Shown piece after piece: positions 8,369-16,977 of a stretch of DNA of 36,514 bases. Origin of the DNA: an uncultured Oscillospiraceae bacterium. Lineage in GTDB: Bacteria; Bacillota_A; Clostridia; Oscillospirales; Oscillospiraceae. The DNA lies in contig CAAEDK010000247.1 in the NCBI GenBank assembly GCA_900754605.1, forward strand, positions 1-36,514, written 5' to 3'. Within the stretch, counting starts at the first letter, position 1. Each line of letters starts with the position of its first letter. Below the pieces are notes generated by a model. That model was not told where the DNA came from and did not search any database. It saw nothing but the letters and a program-made list of their open reading frames with translations. The position numbers were made by a program, and so were the translations under genes.

Positions 8369-9796
8369 TCAGTTGATGGTTCGCAGGCGCTGGAGAAATT
8401 CCTGGTTTTCCGTCTTTTCGCAGATCGCGTCAATGTTGGAGGAGATGACCCAAACCGCCATCCCGCGTTCTGCGCAGGCAACCAGCAGGTCGATAATCAG
8501 TTCATGATGCGCCGTCTCCTGCCCGGAAAAGGGGAAAAAGCAGACCAGCAGCTGCGGATTCAGCAGATACCATTTGAAATAGGAGAACCGGAGGCGCGCC
8601 GGTAAGGACCAAGTGCGCAGAGGCCGCAGCAGATCCTCTCGGGGAAACCATCTGGAGGCCTCCTCCAAAATATTCTCCGCGACCCGCCGGCGAACCAGAC
8701 GGTATCCGGCCTTGGGAAGCAGGCAGGTCGTCAGGTTGTCCAGCGCGGTGAGGTTGTCAAACAATACACCGCCGGGACGGTCCGGCCGTTCGGTCTGAAT
8801 CCCGATCTCCGTGCCGATCTGCTTTGTCATCTCTTCATGTGTCTGTGCCTGCCCGTTCAGCCACAGCATCCCACTCAGCCAATTCCTGCCGCCCAGAAAG
8901 CACTCCCGGAGTCTGGCGGCAGCCGTGTAGTTCTCGTCCCGGAAGTAGGCGATCTCTCCGCTGTGAATCTGGCAGGTCAGCGGCGCCATTCCCGGAAAAG
9001 TGAGACCCTCCAGCCGCAGCACCTGCTTGTCTTCCCAGCGGCACTCTGTATGCTCCGCTCCGCGGTCCCGCGGCTTCCAGCCCAGAACTGCATAGAGCTG
9101 CTCCCCGTACTCCTCCGGGTAAAGCCGATAGCAGGTCCTGCGGTCCCGGATGACGTCGATCCGGTCACAGTAGCGGTACATGAATGTCTCGTCCAGATCC
9201 AGCAGGAATACCGCCGTCCCTTGGCGCAGCAGCAGCTGTACGCACTCCATCAGTTTTTCCACATCCCGCCGCCGCAGGATTTCTGTGATCCGGTCCAGGA
9301 CCAGCAGCTCTCCCCGCCAGAACCACACCCGAAATACACAGAGGCGGTAATAATCCAGCAGGGAGAGGTCGGCAAGCCGGCTCTCCAGCGGCACACGCAG
9401 TTCCATCCGCTGCCGGATCTCCTGGCTCTCCGGACTGTGCAGGCGCCGGACCGCGCCCCATCTCTGCGGCCAGCCGGCCGGACGGTCCAGCGCCAGCAGG
9501 AAGTCCCGCACCGTCAGCTCCTGCGAATGGAACCGGTGCCAGTTCACGATCCTGGCGTTTTGCAGGATCCAGCGTTCCAGTTCCAGCGGGCCCACCCGAC
9601 GGCCGCAGGAAAAGGCCCGTCCCCGCTCCAGGTGTGTGCCGCCCTTGAACAGGTCCAGATATGCGGTGCCGGAGGTAAAATGGTCGTCCACATAGACCCC
9701 GATGCACTCCCCCCGGGAAATGGAGATTTCAAAACGGTAGAATTCGTCCTCCCTGCGGAAGCAGCCGTTCTCCACCCGGATCAATTCCTCTCTCAC
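8369..9796 (-). CDS. RbsA-like tandem pseudo-ATPase
   Basis: The 475-residue product aligns over its length with sugar-transporter ATPases of the RbsA/MglA type, such as the 497-residue one encoded at 14372, but every nucleotide-handling motif is gone. At the first P-loop (residues ~36-43) GENGAGKS is VDDHFTSG. The first Walker B is LLVLDRITEI instead of IIMDEPTAAI, so the catalytic Glu is Arg. The H-loop His is absent. In the second half GLVGAGRS, LSGGNQQK and DEPTRGID are replaced by RDENYTAA, WSLPARLR and FPFSGQET. Flanking secondary-structure elements persist, for example ERGMAVWVISSNIDAICEKT. The frame is intact, so a non-enzymatic role is likely. It begins with GTG behind GGGAGG, four bases after the kinase stop, as third gene of the regulator-kinase operon. 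I infer a role in signalling, perhaps as partner of the kinase or of the permease. Confidence 0.8.
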   Translation of the reverse strand: MREELIRVENGCFRREDEFYRFEISISRGECIGVYVDDHFTSGTAYLDLFKGGTHLERGRAFSCGRRVGPLELERWILQNARIVNWHRFHSQELTVRDFLLALDRPAGWPQRWGAVRRLHSPESQEIRQRMELRVPLESRLADLSLLDYYRLCVFRVWFWRGELLVLDRITEILRRRDVEKLMECVQLLLRQGTAVFLLDLDETFMYRYCDRIDVIRDRRTCYRLYPEEYGEQLYAVLGWKPRDRGAEHTECRWEDKQVLRLEGLTFPGMAPLTCQIHSGEIAYFRDENYTAAARLRECFLGGRNWLSGMLWLNGQAQTHEEMTKQIGTEIGIQTERPDRPGGVLFDNLTALDNLTTCLLPKAGYRLVRRRVAENILEEASRWFPREDLLRPLRTWSLPARLRFSYFKWYLLNPQLLVCFFPFSGQETAHHELIIDLLVACAERGMAVWVISSNIDAICEKTENQEFLQRLRTIN

Positions 9797-9800
9797 GGTT

Positions 9801-10619
9801 CTACGCCTCCCGGAAACGCAGCGGCAACGTCACGCAGCACTCCGTGCCAACGCCCGCGGCGCTGAACAAATGCAGGCCGTAGTCCTCTCCGAACATGAGC
9901 CGGATGCGGCTGTTGACATTCCGCAGGGCGATTCCTCCGCACGGCTGGGTCATATCCGCGCCCCCAACTCCGCCGAACTGCGCGTTGAGCCGCTCCACCT
10001 GTTCGTCCGGCATCCCTACGCCGTCGTCCCGCACCCGCAGGAAAAATGTCCGGTCGCTGTTTTCCACAATGATGCGGACCGTGCCGTGGCCCAGTTTGCC
10101 CTCCAGCCCATGTGATACTGCGTTCTCCACCAGAGGCTGCAGGATGAGCTTCGGCATCCGCACTTCCAAAAGCCGCTCGTTCTCCAGCTCCAGTTCCAGA
10201 GAGATTTTGTCACCGAATCGGCAGCGCTGGATGGTAAAGTAGTTTTCCGCATTGTCCAGCTCATCTGAAAAGGTCACATACTCCTGGACATTGGAGATGG
10301 TGTATCGGAAAAAGGTCGCCAGAGCCTCCGTGGTCTCGGCAATATCCGGACAGTTCGCCAGCAGGGCGTCTGTGCGGATGGCCTCCAGGGCGTTATAGAG
10401 GAAGTGGGGGTTGATCTGGTTTTGCAGCGCCAGATATTCCGCCTGTTTCTGCCGCAGTCTGGTGATCTCCTCTCCGTGAAGCCGCTCTTCCACATCTGTG
10501 AAAAATGCGCTCAGATCCAAATCCCGGTGCCAGTCCATCTGCAAAACGGCCTCCAGGTCCCGCTCCCGCCGGTAGCGCCGCAGCGCCCGCCGCAGTTTCC
10601 AGTCCGTCCACGGCCACAT
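9801..10619 (-). CDS. Soluble LytS/YesM-type sensor histidine kinase
   Basis: A 272-residue histidine kinase. The His_kinase phosphoacceptor motif QNQINPHFLYN has its His at residue 72. The ATPase domain shows an N-box (LVENAVSHG), a G1 box (DDGVGMPDEQ) and a late glycine-rich segment (GGIALRNVNSRI). Unusually, there is no transmembrane segment and no extracellular sensor. The N-terminal ~60 residues are a basic, helical coiled-coil-like stretch. Typical YesM-type kinases are about 570-600 residues with two membrane helices. This one must receive its signal through a partner, possibly the pseudo-ATPase encoded four bases downstream. Its start is eight bases after the response-regulator stop, with AGTAGGTG overlapping that stop. 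The pair is clearly co-transcribed, and the regulator is its likely phosphoacceptor. Confidence 0.88.
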   Translation of the reverse strand: MWPWTDWKLRRALRRYRRERDLEAVLQMDWHRDLDLSAFFTDVEERLHGEEITRLRQKQAEYLALQNQINPHFLYNALEAIRTDALLANCPDIAETTEALATFFRYTISNVQEYVTFSDELDNAENYFTIQRCRFGDKISLELELENERLLEVRMPKLILQPLVENAVSHGLEGKLGHGTVRIIVENSDRTFFLRVRDDGVGMPDEQVERLNAQFGGVGGADMTQPCGGIALRNVNSRIRLMFGEDYGLHLFSAAGVGTECCVTLPLRFREA

Positions 10620-10627
10620 GGTATCAC

Positions 10628-12211
10628 CTACTTATAAAGTTTCTTATAATCTGACGGGCTCACACCGGTAAGCTTTTTGAACAATCTGGAAAAGTATTTG
10701 AGATCCCGGTACCCCACCTGCTCTGCCACATCCTGCACAGACAGCTCCTCACCGCACAGCAGCTCCTTAGCTTTGCTGATGCGCAGCTCCGTCAGATAGT
10801 CCATGAAGTTCTGCCCGGTCTCTTTTTTGAACAGTGTGGAAAAATAGGTGGCGTTGAAGCCCACGGCGGTGCTGACATCCTCCAGCCGCAGGGCCTCCTG
10901 ATAGTGCTGCTGGATATAGTGCTTTGCCTCTGTGATCGGCCGCATCTCCCGCAGGGCTTTCGCCTCCTTCAGCCGCTGGATCTCTGCCTGGATGCCCTGC
11001 CGCAGCAGCCGGTATACTGCCGCCATGTCCGTGCAGTGCCAGAACCGCTTATCCATCTCCTCCTCCAGGGGCGCTTCCGTTTCACCGCTTTGGCGCATTC
11101 CGTAGAGGCATGCCTCCAGAACCTGGCGGAACCAGTCCTCCACCATCTGCCCGTTCAGGTCCGGCAGCGCCTCCACCGTCCGGCAGCTCTCCTCCAGCTC
11201 CTGCACAAAGCGCACCTCATCCAGGCACTCGGCCGCCACCTGAAAGCTCTTTTTCCGGGACGCGTCCATCTGATACCGCCGGGCCAGATCCGGCATCTCC
11301 AGCGCGGCATCCCGCCAGGACTGCGGCCGGCACAGCCGATCCCTGCACAGCCAGAGCGCCTCCCGCATGGATTCCCCCACCTGCTCCAGAGAGTCCCTCC
11401 GGCTGCCCAGGCAGACGGTGGCCTGGACATTCCAGAACAAGTCCCGCTGATTTTCGATCTCCTTGCGGATTTTGGTGAAGCACTGCGTCACTTCCACCGC
11501 ATGATAGGCCCGCAGGTACAGCAACACTGCGATCCCGGCATGGCCCAGCGAGGCCGCGAACTCCTCCGTCAGCAGGCCGCTCTCCCGCCGCACGATTTCC
11601 AGCGCATGGCGCAGCAGGATCCGGTAGCCGTCCTGATAGGATTCCGCATCGGGCACATCCACCCGGATCACTGCGGCGGCGTAAGTGCCGCTCCCAAAGT
11701 GAAATCCATACTCCCCGTTGGCCTGCCCGGCGCTCAAAAAGGAGGTGCCACGCTCCGCCGTTCCCAGCAGGGCGTCCAGCAGCAGCTCCTGCTGGTGTTC
11801 TCCGCTCCTTTTCAGCTGGAATTCCAGCGCGGCTTCCTGCCCCATCTTCTCCTTGAGGCGCAGCAAAATGCCGGTGAGCTCCTCCTGCTTGAGGGGCTTG
11901 AGCAGATAGTCCTCCACGCCGTATTTCAGCGCGTTCTGGGCATATTCAAATTTCCGGTATCCGCTGATGACGATGAAATGCAGCTTGGGCTGGAGGGCCT
12001 TGGCCCTCTGGATCAGTTCGATGCCGTCGCAGCCGGGCATCCGGACGTCCGTGATCAGCAGATGCGGCTGCTTTTCCCGCACCAGCTCCAATGCCCGCAG
12101 TCCATCGTTGGCGGTGCCTGCGATCTCGTAGCCAAGCGCCTCCCAGTCGATCAGCTTCTGCATCAGCAGGATCACCTTGTTTTCGTCATCGGCCAAAACG
12201 ACCCGCAGCAT
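10628..12211 (-). CDS. AraC-type response regulator (YesN-like)
   Basis: The product has 527 residues. An N-terminal receiver domain (1-120) has acidic residues ADDE at 7-10, the phosphoacceptor Asp at about 55 in LLITDVRMPG, and the conserved Lys in YLLKPLKQEE. A ~290-residue middle region is of the YesN helical type, and residues ~420-527 form an AraC-family double helix-turn-helix (LEDVSTAVGFNATYFSTLFK, then VQDVAEQVGYRDLKYFSRLF). An upstream in-frame ATG at 12280 would be coded by a terminator stem. I chose 12211, which has GGGAGGT eight bases ahead and starts directly with the receiver strand MLRVVLADDE. This is the first gene of an operon with the kinase and pseudo-ATPase. It probably activates the adjacent sugar transporter operon. 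It ends with TAG. Confidence 0.92.
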   Translation of the reverse strand: MLRVVLADDENKVILLMQKLIDWEALGYEIAGTANDGLRALELVREKQPHLLITDVRMPGCDGIELIQRAKALQPKLHFIVISGYRKFEYAQNALKYGVEDYLLKPLKQEELTGILLRLKEKMGQEAALEFQLKRSGEHQQELLLDALLGTAERGTSFLSAGQANGEYGFHFGSGTYAAAVIRVDVPDAESYQDGYRILLRHALEIVRRESGLLTEEFAASLGHAGIAVLLYLRAYHAVEVTQCFTKIRKEIENQRDLFWNVQATVCLGSRRDSLEQVGESMREALWLCRDRLCRPQSWRDAALEMPDLARRYQMDASRKKSFQVAAECLDEVRFVQELEESCRTVEALPDLNGQMVEDWFRQVLEACLYGMRQSGETEAPLEEEMDKRFWHCTDMAAVYRLLRQGIQAEIQRLKEAKALREMRPITEAKHYIQQHYQEALRLEDVSTAVGFNATYFSTLFKKETGQNFMDYLTELRISKAKELLCGEELSVQDVAEQVGYRDLKYFSRLFKKLTGVSPSDYKKLYK

Positions 12212-12240
12212 CCGCAGCACCTCCCACGCAGATTCTGATA

Positions 12241-12276
12241 AGGAAAGGGAAAACGAACCCGTTTTCCCTTTCCCTG
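12241..12276 (-). terminator. Terminator between transporter and regulator operons
   Basis: A 14-bp perfect stem (12243-12256 with 12261-12274) with a 4-base loop separates the binding-protein gene from the response-regulator gene. On the minus strand it is followed by TTATC, a weak T-run, so partial read-through into the regulator operon is possible. Confidence 0.65.
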
Positions 12277-12351
12277 TCATTATACGCTATTTCTCGGTAT
12301 TTGCCAAGAATTTTTGGAGAATCAGCGGATCAATTTGTCGCTTTTGGCAGC

Positions 12352-13329
12352 TTACTCGTAATCCGCCACGTTGGAGGAGTCAATCCACACGCTGTCCGCG
12401 ATGATGAGATTGTTCTCCAGCGTGCCGCCGTCCAGCAGGGTGACAGCAGCTTCCACGCCGCTGGAAGCCATCAGACCGCCGTCCTGCGCCACGGTGCCGG
12501 TGATGCGGCCGTCCTTGATGGCCTCATAGCCGTCGGGGGTGCCGTCCAGGCCGGTGATGACGATGCCGCTGTTGGCACCGGCGGCGTTGCCCGCGCCCAC
12601 GGCCATGCCGTCGTTCTGGCAGACGATGGCGTCCAGATCATAGGCAGACAGCCAGCTCTCCACGGTGGACTGGGCCTTGGCGGTGTCCCATGCGCAGTCC
12701 GCGGGAGCAATCACTTCCGTCATGTCCGGATAGTTGGCCAGAATATTGCGATAGCCCTCCAGGCGTGCGGTCGTGTCGGTGGTGGAGGAGGGGCCGGTCA
12801 GGATGGCGATGTTGCCCTTGCCGCCCAGCAGATCCGCTACATGCTGCATCTCATTCTCGCCGGCCTTGACGTTGTCGCCGCAGGACACGGCAGAGATGCC
12901 GGCGGACTCCCAGTCGGTGCAGGCGGATACGATGTTTATCATGATGACGCCGGCGTCGGCAGCGGCCTTAGCGGCGTCGCGCAGGCCATCGGGATCCACG
13001 GGCTCGAACAGGATGGCGTCATAGCCCTCGGACACGCACTGCTCGATCTGGCTGATCTGCTTGGCAGCGTCCTGATCGGCGCTCAGAATGTTCAACTCCA
13101 CACCCAGCTCATCGGCCTTCGCCTGTGCGCCCTCGGTGACGCCGATCTGGAACGCGTTGGTCTGGTGCTGCTGGATGAGGGCGATCTTATAGGCGCCGTC
13201 TCCGCTCTCGGCGGACGCATCCCCACCAGTGCTCTCCTCGGTGGTCTCGGTGCCGCTGCTGCAGCCGGTGAGGGCGGCCAGCGCCATGGCGCCGGTCAGC
13301 AGCAGAGCCAGAAACTTCTTCTTTTTCAT
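12352..13329 (-). CDS. Sugar-binding lipoprotein of ABC transporter
   Basis: The 325-residue protein starts with a lipoprotein signal (MKKKKFLALLLTGAMALAAL) and lipobox LTGC, then a Ser/Thr/Gly/Glu linker. The mature part is a type I periplasmic binding fold (Peripla_BP_4, RbsB-like): IALIQQHQTNAFQIGVTEGA, YDAILFEPVDPDGL, GKGNIAILTGP, LDAIVCQNDGMAVGAG and GLDGTPDGYEAIKDGRITGTV are family landmarks. It captures a sugar or sugar-like ligand outside the membrane and hands it to the permease. The ligand cannot be read from sequence. The start at 13329 follows AAGGAGGAAAGAAC, and the longer frame upstream is rejected because it would bury the signal peptide. It is the last gene of the ATPase-permease-binding protein operon. 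Confidence 0.92.
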   Translation of the reverse strand: MKKKKFLALLLTGAMALAALTGCSSGTETTEESTGGDASAESGDGAYKIALIQQHQTNAFQIGVTEGAQAKADELGVELNILSADQDAAKQISQIEQCVSEGYDAILFEPVDPDGLRDAAKAAADAGVIMINIVSACTDWESAGISAVSCGDNVKAGENEMQHVADLLGGKGNIAILTGPSSTTDTTARLEGYRNILANYPDMTEVIAPADCAWDTAKAQSTVESWLSAYDLDAIVCQNDGMAVGAGNAAGANSGIVITGLDGTPDGYEAIKDGRITGTVAQDGGLMASSGVEAAVTLLDGGTLENNLIIADSVWIDSSNVADYE

Positions 13330-13409
13330 GTTCTTTCCTCCTTGAAATGTTTGGTTCATTTCGATATATATCAAGAGCAGGACGGGGAACGCCCCTCTCT
13401 CAATACCGT

Positions 13410-14357
13410 TCAGCGTTTCTTGCTCTTGCCCTTCACGTCGATCAGCACAGCCAGTACGATGATGGCGCCCTTGACGATCTTCTGCCAGTGGGAAGACACG
13501 CCCATGATGTCCAGACCGTTGGCAATGACCGTGATCAACAGACAGCCAATCACCACGCCCCAAGGCTTGCCCACGCCGCCGGTCATAGAGACGCCGCCCA
13601 CCACGCAGGCCGTGATGGCATCCATCTCATAGCTCTCAGCCGCTGTGGGCTGGGCAATGGTAACACGGGAGGTCATTAAAAAGCCGCTCAGGCCTGCCAG
13701 AAGCCCCGCGATGGCAAAGGTGGAGATGCGGATCTTGGTGGTGTTGATGCCGGAGACCTGCGCTGCCAGCAGATTTCCGCCGCAGGCATATACCCGGCGG
13801 CCGTAGACTGTCTTCGACAGCACGAAGGAGCAGAGCAGAATGGTAATCACCAGAAAGACCGCCAGCATGGGAATGCCGAAGATCGAAGACGCCGCCACAG
13901 CCTTGTACGATTCGCTGATTCCGATGATGGGTTTGCCGTCGGAGATCAGGAGGGCAAGACCACGGACCGCCGTCATGGTTCCCAGTGTCATGATGAACGG
14001 AGGCAGGTTGCCCACGGCAACGCCCACGCCGTTGACAACGCCCACGGCCAGGCCGCCCAGCATGGCTACGATCAGCGGCACGAAGATCGGATACTGTCCC
14101 TGGCCCAGCATGGCGGCCAGGATGCCGGTGAACGCGACCGTTGAGCCCACTGACATATCAAAGCCGCCCGCGATGATGACGAACATCATGCCGAATGCCA
14201 GAATGCCGTTGATAGAGGCCTGCTTCAGAATATTGACCAGGTTGGCAGGCTGGATGAAGCTGGGCTTCAGGCAGGTCAGCACCACCACCAGCGCAATAAA
14301 AATCACGAAGATGAAGTATTCGCTGATCAGCGATTTTGCACGACTCTTTTCTTTCAT
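13410..14357 (-). CDS. Sugar ABC transporter permease (RbsC family)
   Basis: The 315-residue integral membrane protein has about 8-10 hydrophobic helices and the BPD_transp_2 signature. The stretch NILKQASINGILAFGMMFVI is followed by a glycine-rich segment GGFDMSVGSTVAFTGI, and the coupling region GRRVYACGGNLLAAQVSGI is present. GGVSMTGGVGKPWGVVIG near the C-terminus is typical of RbsC/XylH/MglC. It forms the transmembrane pore as a homodimer. The start at 14357 is preceded by GGGAGGAAG. The gene lies 14 bases downstream of the ATPase gene and 80 bases upstream of the binding-protein gene. Substrate class is sugar by family, and the exact sugar is unknown. Confidence 0.92.
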   Translation of the reverse strand: MKEKSRAKSLISEYFIFVIFIALVVVLTCLKPSFIQPANLVNILKQASINGILAFGMMFVIIAGGFDMSVGSTVAFTGILAAMLGQGQYPIFVPLIVAMLGGLAVGVVNGVGVAVGNLPPFIMTLGTMTAVRGLALLISDGKPIIGISESYKAVAASSIFGIPMLAVFLVITILLCSFVLSKTVYGRRVYACGGNLLAAQVSGINTTKIRISTFAIAGLLAGLSGFLMTSRVTIAQPTAAESYEMDAITACVVGGVSMTGGVGKPWGVVIGCLLITVIANGLDIMGVSSHWQKIVKGAIIVLAVLIDVKGKSKKR

Positions 14358-14371
14358 AGTTCTTCCTCCCT

Positions 14372-15865
14372 TTACACCTTGATGGCAGAGGCCAGCGTCA
14401 TGATCCGCTCCTGGGAGAATTCCTCCCGGCTGACCTCTCCGGAATAGTTGCCCTCGCACATGACCATAATCCGATCACAAATACCCATCAGTTCCGGGAT
14501 CTCCGAAGAGATCATGATGACCGCCTTGCCCTGGCGCACCAGATTGCCCAGCAGCAGGTAGATATCCCGCTTGGCACCCACGTCGATGCCGCGGGTGGGC
14601 TCGTCCAGAATGATGATGTCCGGATCGTTCAAAAGCCACTTTGCAATGACGATTTTCTGCTGATTGCCGCCGGAGAGGTTTCCAACGATCTGGTCTGCGG
14701 AAGGAGTCTTGATGTTGAGCTTTTCGATATACTCCTCAGACGCGCGGCGGGCTTTTCCCTTGTTGTAGAGTCCGTGGGTCAGGAGCTTTTTGATGGCCAC
14801 CATGGCAATGTTGTCGTTGACCGTGCCGCTGAGATTCAGTCCCGTGACCTTTCGGTCCTCGGTGATAAGCGCAACACCCTGTTTGATGATGTCCTCCGGA
14901 GAGGAGATCTTCACCCGCTTGCCGTGGACAAAAATCTCTCCCTGTGAAAGGGCGTGCATGCCAAAGATGCCTTCCACCAGCTCGCTGCGCCCAGCGCCCA
15001 CCAGCCCGCCGATTCCCAGAATTTCACCGCGGCGGACGGACAGGCTCACGCCCTTGACCTTGTTGTCGGCCCGGACGATGTTTTTTGCCTCAAAGACGAC
15101 CTCGCCGATGTCCGCCTCCAGCTTTGGATACACATCCGTGATCTCCCGTCCCACCATCATTTTAATGAGCTGGCCTTCGTCCAGCTCCGTTGTGGTGCCT
15201 GTCCCGATGTACTGTCCATCCCGGTAGACGCTGACCCGGTCGCAGATGGAAAAGATCTCCGCCATACGATGGGAGATGTAGATGATGGCAACGCCCTTCT
15301 CCTTCAGGCGGCGGATATGTCCAAACAGCAGCTCCACTTCCCGGTCGGTGATGGCGGCAGTGGGCTCATCCATGATGATAACCTTGGCGTTGACGGAGAT
15401 CGCCTTGATGATCTCGATGAGCTGGCACTGGGCAACTGTCAGGTTCCGCAGCGTCTCCTTGGGCGAGACGTGCAGACCGCACTCCTCAATCAGCTTCTGA
15501 GCCTGTTCAATCTCGGCCTTTTTGTCCACCAGACCGTTCTTGCGCAGTTCCCGTCCTACGAAGATGTTTTCGTATACGGTCATATCCAAGATGGGATTGA
15601 GCTCCTGGTGGATCATGGCCACGCCCATGTCCATGGCTTCCTTGGGGTTGGAAACCATATAGGGCTTGCCATCAAACAGGATCTCACCGCCGGCATCCCT
15701 GGTGTAAATCCCCATCAGGATTTTCATCAGGGTCGATTTACCGGCTCCGTTTTCTCCCATCAACGCATGGACCTCTCCCGGCCGTACCTGCAGCTGGACA
15801 TGGTCCAGCGCCTTGACGCCTGGGAAGGTTTTGCTGATATCCTTCATTTCCAAGATATACTCCAT
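14372..15865 (-). CDS. Sugar ABC transporter ATPase (RbsA/MglA family)
   Basis: The 497-residue protein holds two fused ATPase domains. The first has Walker A GENGAGKS, Q-loop QELN, signature-like LTVAQCQLIE, Walker B IIMDEPTAAI and H-loop SHRM. The second has the usual variant P-loop GLVGAGRS, signature LSGGNQQK and Walker B ILDEPTRGID. This asymmetry is normal for the family. It powers import through the RbsC-like permease encoded next. I chose the ATG at 15865, six bases after AGGGGGGAG, over a GTG six codons upstream. It is the first gene of the operon, and the region before it contains tandem GTGTAA(A/G)T boxes that may bind the nearby AraC-type regulator. It is also the intact relative of the pseudo-ATPase at 8369. 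Confidence 0.94.
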   Translation of the reverse strand: MEYILEMKDISKTFPGVKALDHVQLQVRPGEVHALMGENGAGKSTLMKILMGIYTRDAGGEILFDGKPYMVSNPKEAMDMGVAMIHQELNPILDMTVYENIFVGRELRKNGLVDKKAEIEQAQKLIEECGLHVSPKETLRNLTVAQCQLIEIIKAISVNAKVIIMDEPTAAITDREVELLFGHIRRLKEKGVAIIYISHRMAEIFSICDRVSVYRDGQYIGTGTTTELDEGQLIKMMVGREITDVYPKLEADIGEVVFEAKNIVRADNKVKGVSLSVRRGEILGIGGLVGAGRSELVEGIFGMHALSQGEIFVHGKRVKISSPEDIIKQGVALITEDRKVTGLNLSGTVNDNIAMVAIKKLLTHGLYNKGKARRASEEYIEKLNIKTPSADQIVGNLSGGNQQKIVIAKWLLNDPDIIILDEPTRGIDVGAKRDIYLLLGNLVRQGKAVIMISSEIPELMGICDRIMVMCEGNYSGEVSREEFSQERIMTLASAIKV

Positions 15866-16106
15866 GCAGTTCTCCCCCCTCACATATACCTCTTTGTGAT
15901 TATTTTATCGAACACCCGGCATTTTTGGAACGCCTGTTTTTCACATGACAGGGGAGGATTTTTGGCTTTTTTTCAAAAACGTCATTTTGTGTAAATGTGT
16001 AAGTGCTTTTTTGTTATATGTTTACAAAAATCTTCTGCATCTGCAGAGCAGGCGGCACTTATGCACGGTCAGACATTTTCGCTGAACGTCTGGAAGTCCC
16101 TGTGAC
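15866..16106 (-). other. Upstream region of transporter operon
   Basis: This AT-rich gap holds no gene. It should contain the transporter promoter on the minus strand. A GATAAAAT element near 15900-15907 could be a -10 box, but I see no clear -35 partner. The direct repeats at 15989-16004 lie within it. Confidence 0.4.
15989..16004. repeat. Tandem 8-mer, possible activator site
   Basis: GTGTAAAT and GTGTAAGT lie head to tail in AT-rich DNA about 125 bases upstream of the transporter ATPase start. AraC-family activators commonly bind direct repeats, so this is a candidate site for the response regulator encoded at 10628. That link is inference. Confidence 0.4.
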
Positions 16107-16147
16107 ATATAAAAATAGCCACACCTAAGGGTGTAGCTATTTTATAT
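16107..16147. terminator. Bidirectional terminator-like hairpin
   Basis: A long stem (about 16111-16125 with 16130-16143, one mismatch) has a TAAG loop, an A-run on its left and a T-run on its right, so it could act on either strand. No clear gene ends beside it; a decayed gene in 16148-16977 may have used it. Confidence 0.65.
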
Positions 16148-16977
16148 CAGGCGCTGAGAAAAGGTACATATCTCAAAGTTCTGCGGCATGGGGGTGTAGA
16201 CAATGTACGTGCTTTTTTAAAAGGCTGACACGCTGACAACGGAATCTGGTATATGAGGCATTGCATCCTTGATACCGGTACGGCAAAGCTCCAATAAAAA
16301 TTTTTTGTTTTTATTTTCGGGTAACCTTATATAAAAGGCCAATAGTCTCTCATACATCCATCTGGCTTCACTTTTCTCCTGCACGCTATGAAATCCAGAA
16401 AGCGCAGGATTGCTGGAGACTGACGGACGCAGGCCGGCGGCCCCGTGCGTGAAAAAGGGGCCTGCGCTCACACCTGTTCCCGCTCTGCTGTGTGCTGTTA
16501 TGTCGGGAAGGTACTGGCTCGGTATTCCGCCTGCCTCGTGACTTCTGCCTGTGACGTTTCTGTTCTGTGTCCGCCTGAAAGCGGAACGGCACATGTCAGG
16601 CTGAAACTATGCCGCATCGATCAAAGAAAGGTGCTCCTCAGCACAAAAAACCATGTGTACAGTGAGAGGATTGTAAAAGCACCAGGGATAGATCTTTTGC
16701 GGGATACCGTTTCGGCCTTCCGTCCAAAAGCTGCCCGACTGTTTGGAGCCGGGGACCCGGATATCCAGACAGCTTTTAAAATGCTCCTAAATGGGTTCAT
16801 GATTATCCCCGGGCTGGGCTGAACACATGAAACGGGACTGGTTTGCCGCATGTTTTGCACGGGAAAATCAGATTGTTCCCCGCCTCACACTGCCAAAAGG
16901 CAATGAAAATCAAATATAATTTGTCATAAATCTGCCATCAGGGAGGCACAAATCCCAAACTGCAAAATTGTATACCT
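16148..16977. other. Gene-poor stretch with no supported gene
   Basis: Short frames occur on both strands. The longest is minus 16217-16594 (125 residues), whose end WMYERLLAFYIRLPENKNKK looks protein-like but matches nothing I know. The plus frame 16445-16822 overlaps it. Neither has a good ribosome site or recognisable domain. The area may be a decayed gene. Confidence 0.35.

Noticed and set aside
8837..9865. Long plus-strand open frame over the pseudo-ATPase gene
   Set aside because: Low-complexity composition rich in Pro, Gln, His and Arg, with no start signal. The minus-strand protein has clear family structure.
10904..12238. 444-codon plus-strand frame over the response regulator gene
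   Set aside because: Shadow frame of a clear receiver/AraC protein, with a Leu/His/Gln/Pro-rich composition.
12212..12280. Upstream start (12280) for the response regulator
   Set aside because: The extra 23 codons are encoded by the terminator stem, and a better ribosome site precedes 12211.
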